From positions 1-35,529 of the forward strand of contig PUND01000052.1 of assembly GCA_003551645.1 (NCBI GenBank): a stretch of DNA of 35,529 nucleotides. The letters are read 5' to 3'. Both the position numbers and the translations under genes were made by a program. Shown in pieces: positions 26,606-35,310 of this stretch. The first letter of the stretch is position 1; each line of letters begins with the position of its first letter. Under the pieces are notes generated by a model. That model did no database searches, was not told where the DNA came from, and saw only the letters and a list, made by a program, of their open reading frames with translations. Source of the DNA: Phycisphaerae bacterium. Its GTDB lineage: Bacteria; Planctomycetota; Phycisphaerae; SM23-33.

Positions 26606-27757
26606 TCAGCGCCGCAACTCGGCATACACCTCCAGCAGCTCATCCACGTGCCTGGAGATACTCAACTCGTCGGCCACCCTCCGGCAGGCCTCGCCGTGGC
26701 GCCGGCGCGACTCCACGTCGGCCAGGTCCGCCATCGCCCGCACGACGTCGTCGGTCTCGGACGGCGAGCCGACCACCACACCACCGCCGGCCGAAAGCAC
26801 CTCCGCGGCGCCGTTATAGACGGTGGTAATCGACGGAATGCCCCATCGCGTGGCCTCCAGCACCACCCGGCTGCACGGATCATACCAGCTAAGCAGCACG
26901 CACACATCCGCGCCGGCGTACCAGGGAAAGATGTTGTCCGTAGGTGGAACGAACACAACCCGGCCGGTCACATTGCGCCTCTCGGCCCAGCTCACGTAAA
27001 GCTCGGGCTTCTCACGGCCAACCACCACCAGCCGGGCGTCCGGTCCGGTCTTCTCGGACCGGAACCATCGGGCGAAGGCGGTGATCGCCTCGGCCACGCC
27101 CTTCAGCGCCGGGTTGTTCGCGATTGTCAGGAAAACCACGGCCGACTCGTCCACGTTGAGCTTCTTCCGGACCGCCTCGCGCCATTCGGCCCGGTGGTGG
27201 TCGGTCGGGTCGGGCACCTCCACGGCGTTGTAGATCGTTCGCACTCCCTCATCACGACCGTAGTGGCGGCGGAACTCCTCGGCCACCATCTCGCTGACCG
27301 CCAGCAGCCGAACAGAACCATCGGACACCACGCGGCGCTCAAGCGCCCCCATGCGGCCGCGGTTGATGTTCAGCGGCTCCACGACCCTGCGCAGCAGCCG
27401 ACCGAGTCGGCCCCGCCGGCGGAAGCTCGCCTCCCTCTGGGCGGGCACAGTGCCGCCGCGGGGCTGATACACGTTCGCGCCGGGAACCGGAAGCATGGTG
27501 TGGAGCACGTCGAAGCTGTCCTGTTCGGCCACCCGAGCAACGGCCGAGACGAAGCTGTTCAGCCGCTGCACCCGCAGCGGAAGCCCCGCATCGCCGACGG
27601 TCCGCAGTTGGACGCCAGAATGCGACCAGTCGCCTTCCCCACAGAGCACCGTCACGTCGTGACCGCGATGGGCAAGCTCGGCGGCTATCTGAGCCGTCGA
27701 GGCCTCGCGGCCGCCACGCAACACATGCATCCGCTCGATTGCCAGGGCGATCTTCAC
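26606..27757 (-). CDS. Glycosyltransferase family 4 (GT-B)
   Basis: MKIALAIERMHVLRGGREASTAQIAAELAHRGHDVTVLCGEG ... DVCVLLSWYDPCSRVVLEATRWGIPSITT. Confidence 0.9.
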   Translation of the reverse strand: MKIALAIERMHVLRGGREASTAQIAAELAHRGHDVTVLCGEGDWSHSGVQLRTVGDAGLPLRVQRLNSFVSAVARVAEQDSFDVLHTMLPVPGANVYQPRGGTVPAQREASFRRRGRLGRLLRRVVEPLNINRGRMGALERRVVSDGSVRLLAVSEMVAEEFRRHYGRDEGVRTIYNAVEVPDPTDHHRAEWREAVRKKLNVDESAVVFLTIANNPALKGVAEAITAFARWFRSEKTGPDARLVVVGREKPELYVSWAERRNVTGRVVFVPPTDNIFPWYAGADVCVLLSWYDPCSRVVLEATRWGIPSITTVYNGAAEVLSAGGGVVVGSPSETDDVVRAMADLADVESRRRHGEACRRVADELSISRHVDELLEVYAELRR

Positions 27758-28581
27758 CTCTCTGACCTCCGGCGGCGCCTTTCGGCCTGCCTTTGCATGC
27801 CGCGGACCTTTCGCTCGATCGCCCGCCGCCAGCGGTCCGGCCGACGGACCGAATCGCCGAGATAGGCCGAAAGAAACTCATCCCAGTGGCTCTCGACCCA
27901 CTCGGCGGGCATCGAATACCTTATCTGCGCCAGGTCCTTGACCCGCCAGCGGAAGCTCCTGATGCGCGGGGTGAACACGCGCGCCAGGTCGATAAGGTAC
28001 AGTTCGGGACCGCTTTCGGTCTCGTGCATAAAGACGTGCGAGGCGTAGAGGTCACGATGGACCAGCCCCGCCGCGTGCAGCCGACGGGCAAGCTCCGCCA
28101 GTCGGCGGGTCAACTCGTCGATGAGGTCTTCACGGCCGGTCCGCCGGCAGCGCCGGAGCCAGTCCGCACCGGTCCGCTCCAGTGCATCTCCCGGCACGGC
28201 CGTGACCACCAGATAGCTTCGCCCGCCGGCGAGCGTTGCCGGTTGCTCGCCCCAGGCGATAGCCCGCATGGTGCTGATACCCGCGGCCAGCACCCCGCGG
28301 ATATTCCGGACTTCCGCCGCTGCCGGAGTCATCACACGCCCGTGCGTCCACAGACGGCGAAGGCGCCTTGTCGGCGGTTCCGGGGGGTATCGCTTGAGGT
28401 ACAGTTCGTGCTCCCGGCCCTCATCGTCGGTGAGCGTCAGGCGAGTCCGCCGCCGGCCGTTCAGACCGGGCTTGGAAAGGTCGTCGCCGGCGTCGAAGGC
28501 GAACGCCCCTTCGAGAGTGTCCAGCCCCTCTCTGCGCAGCGGCTCCAGCAGGCCCGCGGTGATTTTCGGCTCGAAGGTCAA
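27754..28581 (-). CDS. Lipopolysaccharide kinase (WaaP/Kdo kinase family)
   Basis: LYLKRYP, ELARRLHAAGLVHRDLYASHVFMHETESGPELYLIDLARV; TTG start overlapping the upstream TGA proposed, because the longer ORF start overlaps the neighbouring gene. Confidence 0.85.
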   Translation of the reverse strand: MTFEPKITAGLLEPLRREGLDTLEGAFAFDAGDDLSKPGLNGRRRTRLTLTDDEGREHELYLKRYPPEPPTRRLRRLWTHGRVMTPAAAEVRNIRGVLAAGISTMRAIAWGEQPATLAGGRSYLVVTAVPGDALERTGADWLRRCRRTGREDLIDELTRRLAELARRLHAAGLVHRDLYASHVFMHETESGPELYLIDLARVFTPRIRSFRWRVKDLAQIRYSMPAEWVESHWDEFLSAYLGDSVRRPDRWRRAIERKVRGMQRQAERRRRRSER

Positions 28582-29657
28582 CGTCCGGTCCTCCCCGTCG
28601 CCGCGGTGAGCAGCTCCTCGGCCGCCGAGACCACCTGTTCGACGGTCACCTCGCTCATGCACTGGTGATAATGCGGACCGGCCGGCAGTGGACAGATCGG
28701 CTTTTGGCACGGCGAGCACGGCACGTCGGCCCGGAGAATACGCTCGCGGTCGTAGTCGATCCGCGCCCATGCCGGGTCGGTACTTCCGAACACGGTCACC
28801 ACGCCGGCGCCCATCGCCGCGGCCACGTGGCGGGCGCCGGTGTCGTTGGTTATCACCACATCGCAACGCGCGCACAGCGCTTTGAGCAGGCCGATACTCC
28901 CCTGCCGGCGGGCGAAGTTCAGCATCGGCCGGTGGTTCATGGCCTCGGCCACCTCGGCGGCGACCGGCTGTTCAGAAGGCGCCGCGTGTATAACGATCTG
29001 TGCGTCGCGGCTCTCGACCAGCGCGTCGGCAGCGCCGGCGTACCGCTCCGTCGGCCACATCTTGCTGGTGCCGAACGCCGCGCCGGGATTGAGCATCACC
29101 AGCGGCCGCCGCGGGTTGAAGCCGGCCCTGTCCAGCACCGTCACGGCGGCGGCTTCGTCTTCATCCATCACCGCCAGGCGCATTGTGGTGTCTTCGCTGT
29201 CGGCGCCCAGGGCGCGAACAAGCTCGAGGTAGTAATCGATCATCCTGACCGGCACGAAACGGCCGTTCCGGCCGCGAAGCGGTGATAGGCCATCGGCCAG
29301 CAGGAACCCCCGGCCGTCGCGGTCGTATCCGACCAGCCGCGATATGCCCGCCAGCCGACACAGCAACGCCGATCGCATGCTGTTCGGCAGCAGCACCGCA
29401 AGCTCGCACCGCCGGCGTCGAAGCTCGGCCGCGGTCGCGTGCAGGTTCGCAAGACGCGGCTTTTGCCTGGAGCGGTCCTCTATCCGCTCGTCGGACAAAC
29501 CCGCCCCCGTCAGCGTCTGCAGCGCGACGGCCGGTCCGATGTGGGTTATGCTCGCGTCGGGCCAGCAGCGGCGCAGCGCCCTCAGCGCGGGCGTGGCCAT
29601 TGCCACATCACCCACCCAGTTGGGCACTAGGACAGCCAGGCGGCGCGGATAAAGCAT
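28578..29657 (-). CDS. Glycosyltransferase family 9 (ADP-heptose:LPS heptosyltransferase II-like)
   Basis: MLYPRRLAVLVPNWVGDVAMATPALRALRRCWPDASITHIG ... MLNPGAAFGTSKMWPTERYA ... TNDTGARHVAAAMGAGVVTVFGSTDPAW. Confidence 0.92.
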   Translation of the reverse strand: MLYPRRLAVLVPNWVGDVAMATPALRALRRCWPDASITHIGPAVALQTLTGAGLSDERIEDRSRQKPRLANLHATAAELRRRRCELAVLLPNSMRSALLCRLAGISRLVGYDRDGRGFLLADGLSPLRGRNGRFVPVRMIDYYLELVRALGADSEDTTMRLAVMDEDEAAAVTVLDRAGFNPRRPLVMLNPGAAFGTSKMWPTERYAGAADALVESRDAQIVIHAAPSEQPVAAEVAEAMNHRPMLNFARRQGSIGLLKALCARCDVVITNDTGARHVAAAMGAGVVTVFGSTDPAWARIDYDRERILRADVPCSPCQKPICPLPAGPHYHQCMSEVTVEQVVSAAEELLTAATGRTGR

Positions 29658-29707
29658 GGTCCGATTGTAGCGGGCTTTGATGCGACGGGACAATCGCACG
29701 CCGGAGG

Positions 29708-30580
29708 TCAGAGGCCGGTCTCGGCCAGCTCGGACCAGGTTGTCCGCCTGGTGTAGTAGTCGTCAGGCACGTCGGCATCGCCGACAAGGACCGCCTCCAG
29801 GCCGGCTTCGGTAAGGATCTTCGCGGCCCGCTCGTCGCAGCAGATGCCGATCCGCAGGTTGGGAAAATCCTCCCGCAGCACCTCCAGTTGATGCACCCAG
29901 CGATCCTCGAACTCGATTGAAGGCAGTCGCCACGGGCCTTCGGAGACGCTCCAGCCACGATACTGCCACAGCAGCACCGGCCCCTCCGGCCAGCGCTGTT
30001 CGCGCAGCCGCCGGCCGATTTCGGCGTGCTCGCTGATGTCGGCCTGCGTCATGTACAGGATTTTTGCATCCTGCGCGATGGTGTGCAGCGCCTGGAAGGC
30101 CGGGGGTAAGCGAAGTAAATCACCAGACTCACCATCCTCCTCGACGGCTTGCAGCGCCTCGACGGCCGAGCCGTCAGACTCAAGCCCCGGCAGGCAGTCG
30201 AGGTCCACCGCCACGATTTCGGCGTCCCGGTCCCAGACATACAGCGGAACCGACTTGCTGAGTTCCTCGCCGAAGTCGTCCTGATAGTCGATGTAAAGGT
30301 CGTACAGCCCCGGTTCGTCGGGCACGGGCACGTTCAGGGCCGCATAGCCGTCGGAGTCGGTGTAGGCGGCCCGCAGCGGACCATCGGCGACGGTGAAGCT
30401 CAGAGGGGCCTCCCTCACCGCCGGTTTGAGAAAGAGCACGTCCCGCTGTTGAAGCCGCACCACCGTACGCGCCTGCTCGCCGGCTGGCGCCACCTGCTCG
30501 GGGGCCGTGAGGACATACTCCCCACCGCATCCGGCCAGCGCCGCCGAAAGAACCAGTAACACCCGCATTAGTCTGCACAT
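29708..30580 (-). CDS. Lipoprotein with lipin/LNS2-like (HAD-like) C-terminal region
   Basis: MCRLMRVLLVLSAALAGCGGEY lipobox; IVAVDLDCLPGL, AKILYMTQADISEHAEIGRRLREQRWPEGPVLLW, IGICCDERAAKILTEAGLEAVLVGD. The 605-aa ORF extension is antisense to the LOG gene and rejected. Confidence 0.7.
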   Translation of the reverse strand: MCRLMRVLLVLSAALAGCGGEYVLTAPEQVAPAGEQARTVVRLQQRDVLFLKPAVREAPLSFTVADGPLRAAYTDSDGYAALNVPVPDEPGLYDLYIDYQDDFGEELSKSVPLYVWDRDAEIVAVDLDCLPGLESDGSAVEALQAVEEDGESGDLLRLPPAFQALHTIAQDAKILYMTQADISEHAEIGRRLREQRWPEGPVLLWQYRGWSVSEGPWRLPSIEFEDRWVHQLEVLREDFPNLRIGICCDERAAKILTEAGLEAVLVGDADVPDDYYTRRTTWSELAETGL

Positions 30581-30766
30581 GTTCCACCTCGCGAAATACG
30601 ATACAGGATTAGGACCGAAGCGGCCGCGTTTGTCAAACCCGGAAACGGGTTTTGTGGCGCGCGGGCGAATCAAGTAGCATTGGATTGTCGTGATGGGGCG
30701 CGGCCCGCCTTGCCGATAGTACTCGAAGGCGAGAATTTGATCCCCAGCCGGATGCCGGAGTAACTC

Positions 30767-31546
30767 ATGAGCGAATCGCAACAGGAAAGACTGTTCCGGG
30801 AGGATACCTGGCGTGTCTTCCGGATAATGAGTGAGTTCGTCGAGGGTTTCGAGACGATGGGGCAGATCGGGCCGGGCATGAGTATCTTCGGCTCGGCGCG
30901 GACACCACGGACCGATCCGTTCTACGAGTCCGCCCGCTCGCTGGGCAAGACACTCGTGGAGCGCGGCTTCGCGGTCATCACCGGCGGCGGGCCAGGCATC
31001 ATGGAAGCGGCCAACCGCGGCGCTTCCGAAGGCGGCGGCATATCGGTGGGGCTGAACATATCCCTGCCGCAGGAGCAACAGGCCAACCCCTACGCCAACG
31101 TTAAGCTGGACTTCCACTACTTCTTCGCGCGGCTGGTGATGTTCGTGAAGTACTCCCGGGCATTCGTCTGCTTCCCCGGCGGGTTCGGAACGCTTCATGA
31201 GTTCTACAACTCGATGACGCTCATTCAGACCGGCAAGGCCGAGTGCTTCCCGGTGGTGCTTGTCGGGCGGGACTTCTGGAGCGGCCACGTGGACTGGATA
31301 CGCCGGCAGATGCTCGAAGGCGACTACCAGACAATCGACCCCGAGGATCTGGACCTTTTTACCGTCACCGACGACCTCGACGAGGCCGCCGACAAGGTCT
31401 GCGAGACGCTGGGACCGGAGGAGGTGCAGGCCGCCTGCGAGCTGCGCGACCAGACGCTCCGGATGACCGGCGAGGGAACCATCATGGGCAAGATGCCCCG
31501 CTGCTATCCTCGCAACAACTCCCACCGGCCGAAGCGCCCGGAATAA
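30767..31546 (+). CDS. LOG family protein (TIGR00730 type)
   Basis: ITGGGPGIMEAANRGASEGGG and FVCFPGGFGTLHEFYNSMTLIQTGK. Confidence 0.93.
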   Translation: MSESQQERLFREDTWRVFRIMSEFVEGFETMGQIGPGMSIFGSARTPRTDPFYESARSLGKTLVERGFAVITGGGPGIMEAANRGASEGGGISVGLNISLPQEQQANPYANVKLDFHYFFARLVMFVKYSRAFVCFPGGFGTLHEFYNSMTLIQTGKAECFPVVLVGRDFWSGHVDWIRRQMLEGDYQTIDPEDLDLFTVTDDLDEAADKVCETLGPEEVQAACELRDQTLRMTGEGTIMGKMPRCYPRNNSHRPKRPE

Positions 31547-31565
31547 TCACGTCTCCGCAAAACGT

Positions 31566-31820
31566 TTACGGAACGGGGTCGTGGCCGCCCCTGCTGAACG
31601 GATGGCACCGCAGCAGACGCCACGCCGCCAGCAGCGACCCGCGAATCGCCCCGTGCTTTCGAAGCGCCTCGATGGCGTACTCGCTGCATGTGGGCAGAAA
31701 ACGGCACCTGCCGCCCAGCAGCGGGCCGAGTGTCACACGATAGGTGTACACCACAAGTATCAGCACCAGCCGCGGCAGGCGCGACAAAAGCAGGGCCGAC
31801 CGGCGGATATCCCACTTCAC
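31566..31820 (-). CDS. yidD: Membrane protein insertion efficiency factor YidD
   Basis: [60 protein letters not shown]. Confidence 0.96.
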   Translation of the reverse strand: MKWDIRRSALLLSRLPRLVLILVVYTYRVTLGPLLGGRCRFLPTCSEYAIEALRKHGAIRGSLLAAWRLLRCHPFSRGGHDPVP

Positions 31821-32167
31821 GGCTCGACCTCCCGCGCCACACGCGGGGCCAGCGACAGCAGCGAGCGCTTCAGGCCTTCGAGTGTGAACTGCCCGCCGGG
31901 ACGGGGGATAAGCATGTAATCATATCCGCAAGGTAAATCGTCGCGGACAAGTCGGAACGCCTCGCGGCAGAGGCGCTTGACGCGATTGCGCCGCACGGCC
32001 GGGCCGTGACGGGCCGAGACCCCCACGCCCACGCGGGAATGCCCCAGCTCGTTCGGCGCGGCCAGCAAGGTCAGCAGATGGTCGTTGACCCGCGCGCCGG
32101 AGGCGAAGACCCGGTCAATGTCTTTACGTCTGGTGAGCCGATATGTCTTTGAGGCACGTTGAGTCAT
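31817..32167 (-). CDS. rnpA: Ribonuclease P protein component
   Basis: [31 protein letters not shown]...[35 protein letters not shown]; overlaps yidD. Confidence 0.95.
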   Translation of the reverse strand: MTQRASKTYRLTRRKDIDRVFASGARVNDHLLTLLAAPNELGHSRVGVGVSARHGPAVRRNRVKRLCREAFRLVRDDLPCGYDYMLIPRPGGQFTLEGLKRSLLSLAPRVAREVEP

Positions 32168-32189
32168 GGTATGGCGGCCGGGATGTGGC

Positions 32190-32218
32190 TTGACCCGTCG
32201 CGACGGTCATTACATACT
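32190..32218 (+). promoter_or_regulatory. Sigma70-like promoter for the small ORF
   Basis: TTGACC (32190-32195)-N17-CATACT (32213-32218). Confidence 0.45.
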
Positions 32219-32251
32219 TTTGGTGAACCGGGTGTCCAGGGAGAATAAACG

Positions 32252-32350
32252 GTGCCAAGAGCTACTCTCGCGGCGGCATTGCTGACGGTGCTGGCTGTTT
32301 CCGGCGGTTGCGGCACATGGTTTGACGTTCTCCAGCCGACGGGGCAGTGA
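32252..32350 (+). CDS. Putative 32-aa signal-peptide/lipoprotein-like micropeptide
   Basis: GTG start preceded by AGGGAG; MPRATLAAALLTVLAVSGGCGTWFDVLQPTGQ*; hydrophobic leader then Gly-Gly-Cys; not in the supplied ORF list. Confidence 0.45.
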   Translation: MPRATLAAALLTVLAVSGGCGTWFDVLQPTGQ

Positions 32351-32510
32351 CAGAGCAGCCAGTCGCCAGGAGCTTGTCGCCAGAAGCCAAGAGCCAGGGG
32401 CTTGTCCTGAGCGCAGCCGAAGGGCCGTTGTGGTTGTCACATCCCGAAATAGCCGTCGCGATGGCTGACAATGTGACACCCCGTTCCTGGACGGAACTGC
32501 GGACACCGTG

Positions 32511-32594
32511 TTCCCGGTTCCATACTCCATGCTCCAGGTTCCGAGTTCCGCGTTCCAGGTTCCGTGTTCCAGGTTCCGCGTTCCCGGCTCCCGC
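32511..32594 (+). repeat. Degenerate heptamer tandem repeat (TTCCRNG)n, ~12 units
   Basis: TTCCCGG TTCCATA CTCCATG CTCCAGG TTCCGAG TTCCGCG TTCCAGG TTCCGTG TTCCAGG TTCCGCG TTCCCGG CTCCCGC. Confidence 0.88.
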
Positions 32595-32659
32595 TGCCCC
32601 CTGCCGCTGCATCGTCGGTCCCGATGGGCTAGAATGGGATCAATGCAAAGGCCCAAGAA

Positions 32660-33811
32660 ATGATCGGAATCTCCAAGCTCATAACCGACCGCGCGGAGCC
32701 GTCCGACCGGCTGCGCTACGCCCGACAATCCGCGGCGGTCCCCCGGCCGGTGACAGTCATCAACTGCACGCGCAGGTGCAATCTGGACTGCGCCCACTGC
32801 TACGCCGCCAGTACGCCGGCCGACCAGCCCGAAGACGAGCTTGGCACCGACGACATTCACCGGCTGCTGGACGACCTGGCCGGCTTCGGTGCGCCGGTGG
32901 TCCTGTTTTCCGGCGGAGAACCGCTGCTGCGGGAGGATTTGCCCGAACTTGTCGCACACGCGGCCTCGGTGGGGCTGCGGGCGTCGCTGTCCACAAACGG
33001 AACGCTCATCGACCGGCCCACCGCCAGGCGGCTCGCCGATGCGGGCGCCAGTTACATCGGCGTGAGCATCGACGGACTTGCAGAAACCAACGATGCCTTC
33101 CGGGGCGTGCCGGGCGCGTTCGATCAGGCGCTGGCCGGCATGCGCAACTGCCGCTCGGCCGGGCTTAAGGTCGGACTGCGGATGACCATGACCCGGCGCA
33201 ACCTGCCGGATTTGCCCGCCGTGTTTGATCTGCTCGGCGAGCACGAAATACCACGGGCATGTTTCTACCATCTCGCCTACACCGGCCGGGGCGAGGATAT
33301 CCGCAGCGATGCGCCGTCGAGCGAACAGACCCGTGAGGCGATGGACCTGATTCTCCGACGGACGGCCGAGCTGCACCGCAACGGCCAGGGCCGCGAAATA
33401 CTGACCGTCGATAACCACGCCGACGCAGGTTACCTGGTGATGTACCTGCAACAGCGCGACCCGGCCGTGGCCGAGCGGGCGCTGAAGCTGCTGCGGGCCA
33501 ACGGCGGCAACGCCAGCGGCGAGAGAATCGCCTGTATCGGCCCGACCGGCGATGTACACCCAGACCCGTTCTGGCGGACGCGGGTAGTCGGGAACGTCAG
33601 GAACAGACCGTTCAGCGAGATATGGTCCGATTCCTCGCACCCGCTGCTGACCCGGCTGCGCGAACGCCCTCGCAATCTCAAGGGCCGATGTGCCCGGTGC
33701 CGCTTCCTTGATATCTGCAACGGCAACCTCCGCGCCCGCGCCGAGGCGGCCGGCGACCCCTGGGGCGACGACCCGGCCTGCTACCTGACCGATGAGGAGA
33801 TAGCACCGTGA
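32660..33811 (+). CDS. ahbC: Radical SAM heme biosynthesis protein, AhbC-like
   Basis: MIGISKLITDRAEPSDRLRYA start, CTRRCNLDCAHCYA radical SAM motif, FSGGEPLLREDLPEL, C-terminal CARCRFLDICNGNLRARAEAAGDPWGDDPACYL. Confidence 0.85.
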   Translation: MIGISKLITDRAEPSDRLRYARQSAAVPRPVTVINCTRRCNLDCAHCYAASTPADQPEDELGTDDIHRLLDDLAGFGAPVVLFSGGEPLLREDLPELVAHAASVGLRASLSTNGTLIDRPTARRLADAGASYIGVSIDGLAETNDAFRGVPGAFDQALAGMRNCRSAGLKVGLRMTMTRRNLPDLPAVFDLLGEHEIPRACFYHLAYTGRGEDIRSDAPSSEQTREAMDLILRRTAELHRNGQGREILTVDNHADAGYLVMYLQQRDPAVAERALKLLRANGGNASGERIACIGPTGDVHPDPFWRTRVVGNVRNRPFSEIWSDSSHPLLTRLRERPRNLKGRCARCRFLDICNGNLRARAEAAGDPWGDDPACYLTDEEIAP

Positions 33812-34806
33812 CCTCGGCCGCTCCGCCGCTGCGGATGCTGTTCTGGGAGAGCACCGCAAGGTGCAATCTCACCTGCGCCCACTGCCGAAGGGTCGAGACG
33901 AGCGCTTCGGACGAGTTGAACACGGATGAGGCGAAGCGGATGTTCGCCTCGGTGGCCGAGCTGTCCCGGCCGGTGGTGGTGTTCTCCGGCGGCGAGCCGC
34001 TCCTGCGGGATGACTGGGAGCAACTGGCCGGAGCGGCCGCCGATATGGGGCTGCCGACCGCGCTGGCGACCAACGGGACACTGATAGACGACCCACTCGC
34101 CGGCCGAGTCGCCCGTGCGGGCTTTCATCGCGTGGCGGTCAGCTTGGACGGCGCCGACGCCGAGACGCACGACCGGCTGCGCGGTCAGTCCGGGGCGTTC
34201 GCAAAGGCCGTAGAGGGGGTGGAGGCCCTGCGGCGAACGGGTGTGCCGGTACAGATAAACGCGACCATCAGCCGGCGGAACTGCGCCGATCTGGACCGTC
34301 TGCGCGACCTTGCCGGCTCACTGACGGCCGAGGCGCTGCACCTTTTCGTGCTGGTCCCGGTCGGATGCGGGGTCGAGCTTGCCGAGACCGACCTGCTGCG
34401 ACCGGCCGAGTACGCCGCCGTGTTGCGATGGTTCGCCGGCCGCACGAACGACGACGAGCTGGAGGTCCGGCTGACCTGCGCTCCGCAGCAGGTTCGCGTG
34501 GCCGATACGGGCGTCCGCGGCTGTTTGTGCGGCGTGTCGGTCATGTTCGTCGGACACACCGGGAAGGTTTTCCCGTGCGGGTATCTGCCGGTGGACTGCG
34601 GCTCGGTGCGCCACCGTCCGGCGGCGGATATCTGGCGAGACAGCGAGGTGTTCGCAAAGCTGCGCGACCGGTCGCGTCTGAAAGGCCCCTGCGCCCGCTG
34701 CTCCGATTCGGCCGCCTGCGCCGGCTGCCGGGCACGCGCTTATGCCGCCACCGGCGACTACCTGGCCGCCGACGCCGGCTGCCCGTTCGGCCCGCGCCGC
34801 GAATGA
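33808..34806 (+). CDS. ahbD: Radical SAM heme biosynthesis protein, AhbD-like
   Basis: LRMLFWESTARCNLTCAHCRR, SPASM-type CARCSDSAACAGCRARAYAATGDYLAADAGC; 4-bp overlap with ahbC. Confidence 0.82.
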   Translation: MTSAAPPLRMLFWESTARCNLTCAHCRRVETSASDELNTDEAKRMFASVAELSRPVVVFSGGEPLLRDDWEQLAGAAADMGLPTALATNGTLIDDPLAGRVARAGFHRVAVSLDGADAETHDRLRGQSGAFAKAVEGVEALRRTGVPVQINATISRRNCADLDRLRDLAGSLTAEALHLFVLVPVGCGVELAETDLLRPAEYAAVLRWFAGRTNDDELEVRLTCAPQQVRVADTGVRGCLCGVSVMFVGHTGKVFPCGYLPVDCGSVRHRPAADIWRDSEVFAKLRDRSRLKGPCARCSDSAACAGCRARAYAATGDYLAADAGCPFGPRRE

Positions 34807-34898
34807 CGCACCGCACGATCAAGTTGCGGACCGACAGGAGGCATATGGGTTCCCCTCACCCGGTCCTTCGGACCGACCTCTCCCGGAGGAAGAGGAGT

Positions 34899-34942
34899 TG
34901 CCGCCCTTTCAACTATCTACTGCTCAACTGCTCTACTGCTCT
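34899..34942 (-). repeat. Short purine-rich repeat downstream of tRNA-Ala
   Basis: Minus strand AGAGCAGTAGAGCAGTTGAGCAGTAGATAGTTGAAAGGGCGGCAA; related to the sequence downstream of tRNA-Pro. Confidence 0.65.
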
Positions 34943-34959
34943 GTGCCGCGAAGCGGCAC
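34943..34959 (-). terminator. Trailer hairpin directly abutting tRNA-Ala
   Basis: Minus strand GTGCCGC-TTC-GCGGCAC immediately after the discriminator base. Confidence 0.6.
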
Positions 34960-35032
34960 TGGAGCCGAGGGGACTCGAACCCCTGACCTGCTGATTGCGA
35001 ACCAGCCGCTCTCCCAGCTGAGCTACGGCCCC
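34960..35032 (-). tRNA. tRNA-Ala (anticodon CGC)
   Basis: GGGGCCGTAGCTCAGCTGGGAGAGCGGCTGGTTCGCAATCAGCAGGTCAGGGGTTCGAGTCCCCTCGGCTCCA; G3-U70 pair; anticodon loop TTCGCAA. Confidence 0.95.
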
Positions 35033-35310
35033 AACCTGGGTATCTCTATCGTCAAATCAGGCCCGACCGCACCAGCAGCCGGGCCGTTTCCGACAGTATA
35101 ACCGCCACGCCCGGCGGATGTGAAGCTTGTTTATCTTTTGCTTTGGCGAAACCGCCGCAGAGACGCTGTCCGCAACGTCGAAACACCACCCCGCCGGCCG
35201 CCAAGGCCGACAAAAAGCCCTCGACCGGCAATTGCCCCTCTATAATTCCTATCATGGCAAACGCTAATAACGCTTACGCACGAAGCGAAAAACCCTATAA
35301 GGAGACAAAG

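Noticed and set aside
30580-31525. N-terminal extension of the lipoprotein ORF
   Set aside because: Antisense to the LOG gene; a good signal peptide start exists at 30580.
32210-33859. 549-aa minus-strand ORF across the repeats and ahbC
   Set aside because: Antisense to a clear radical SAM gene; its N-terminal GTRNLEHGTWNAELGTWSMEYGTGN is a translation of the heptamer repeat.
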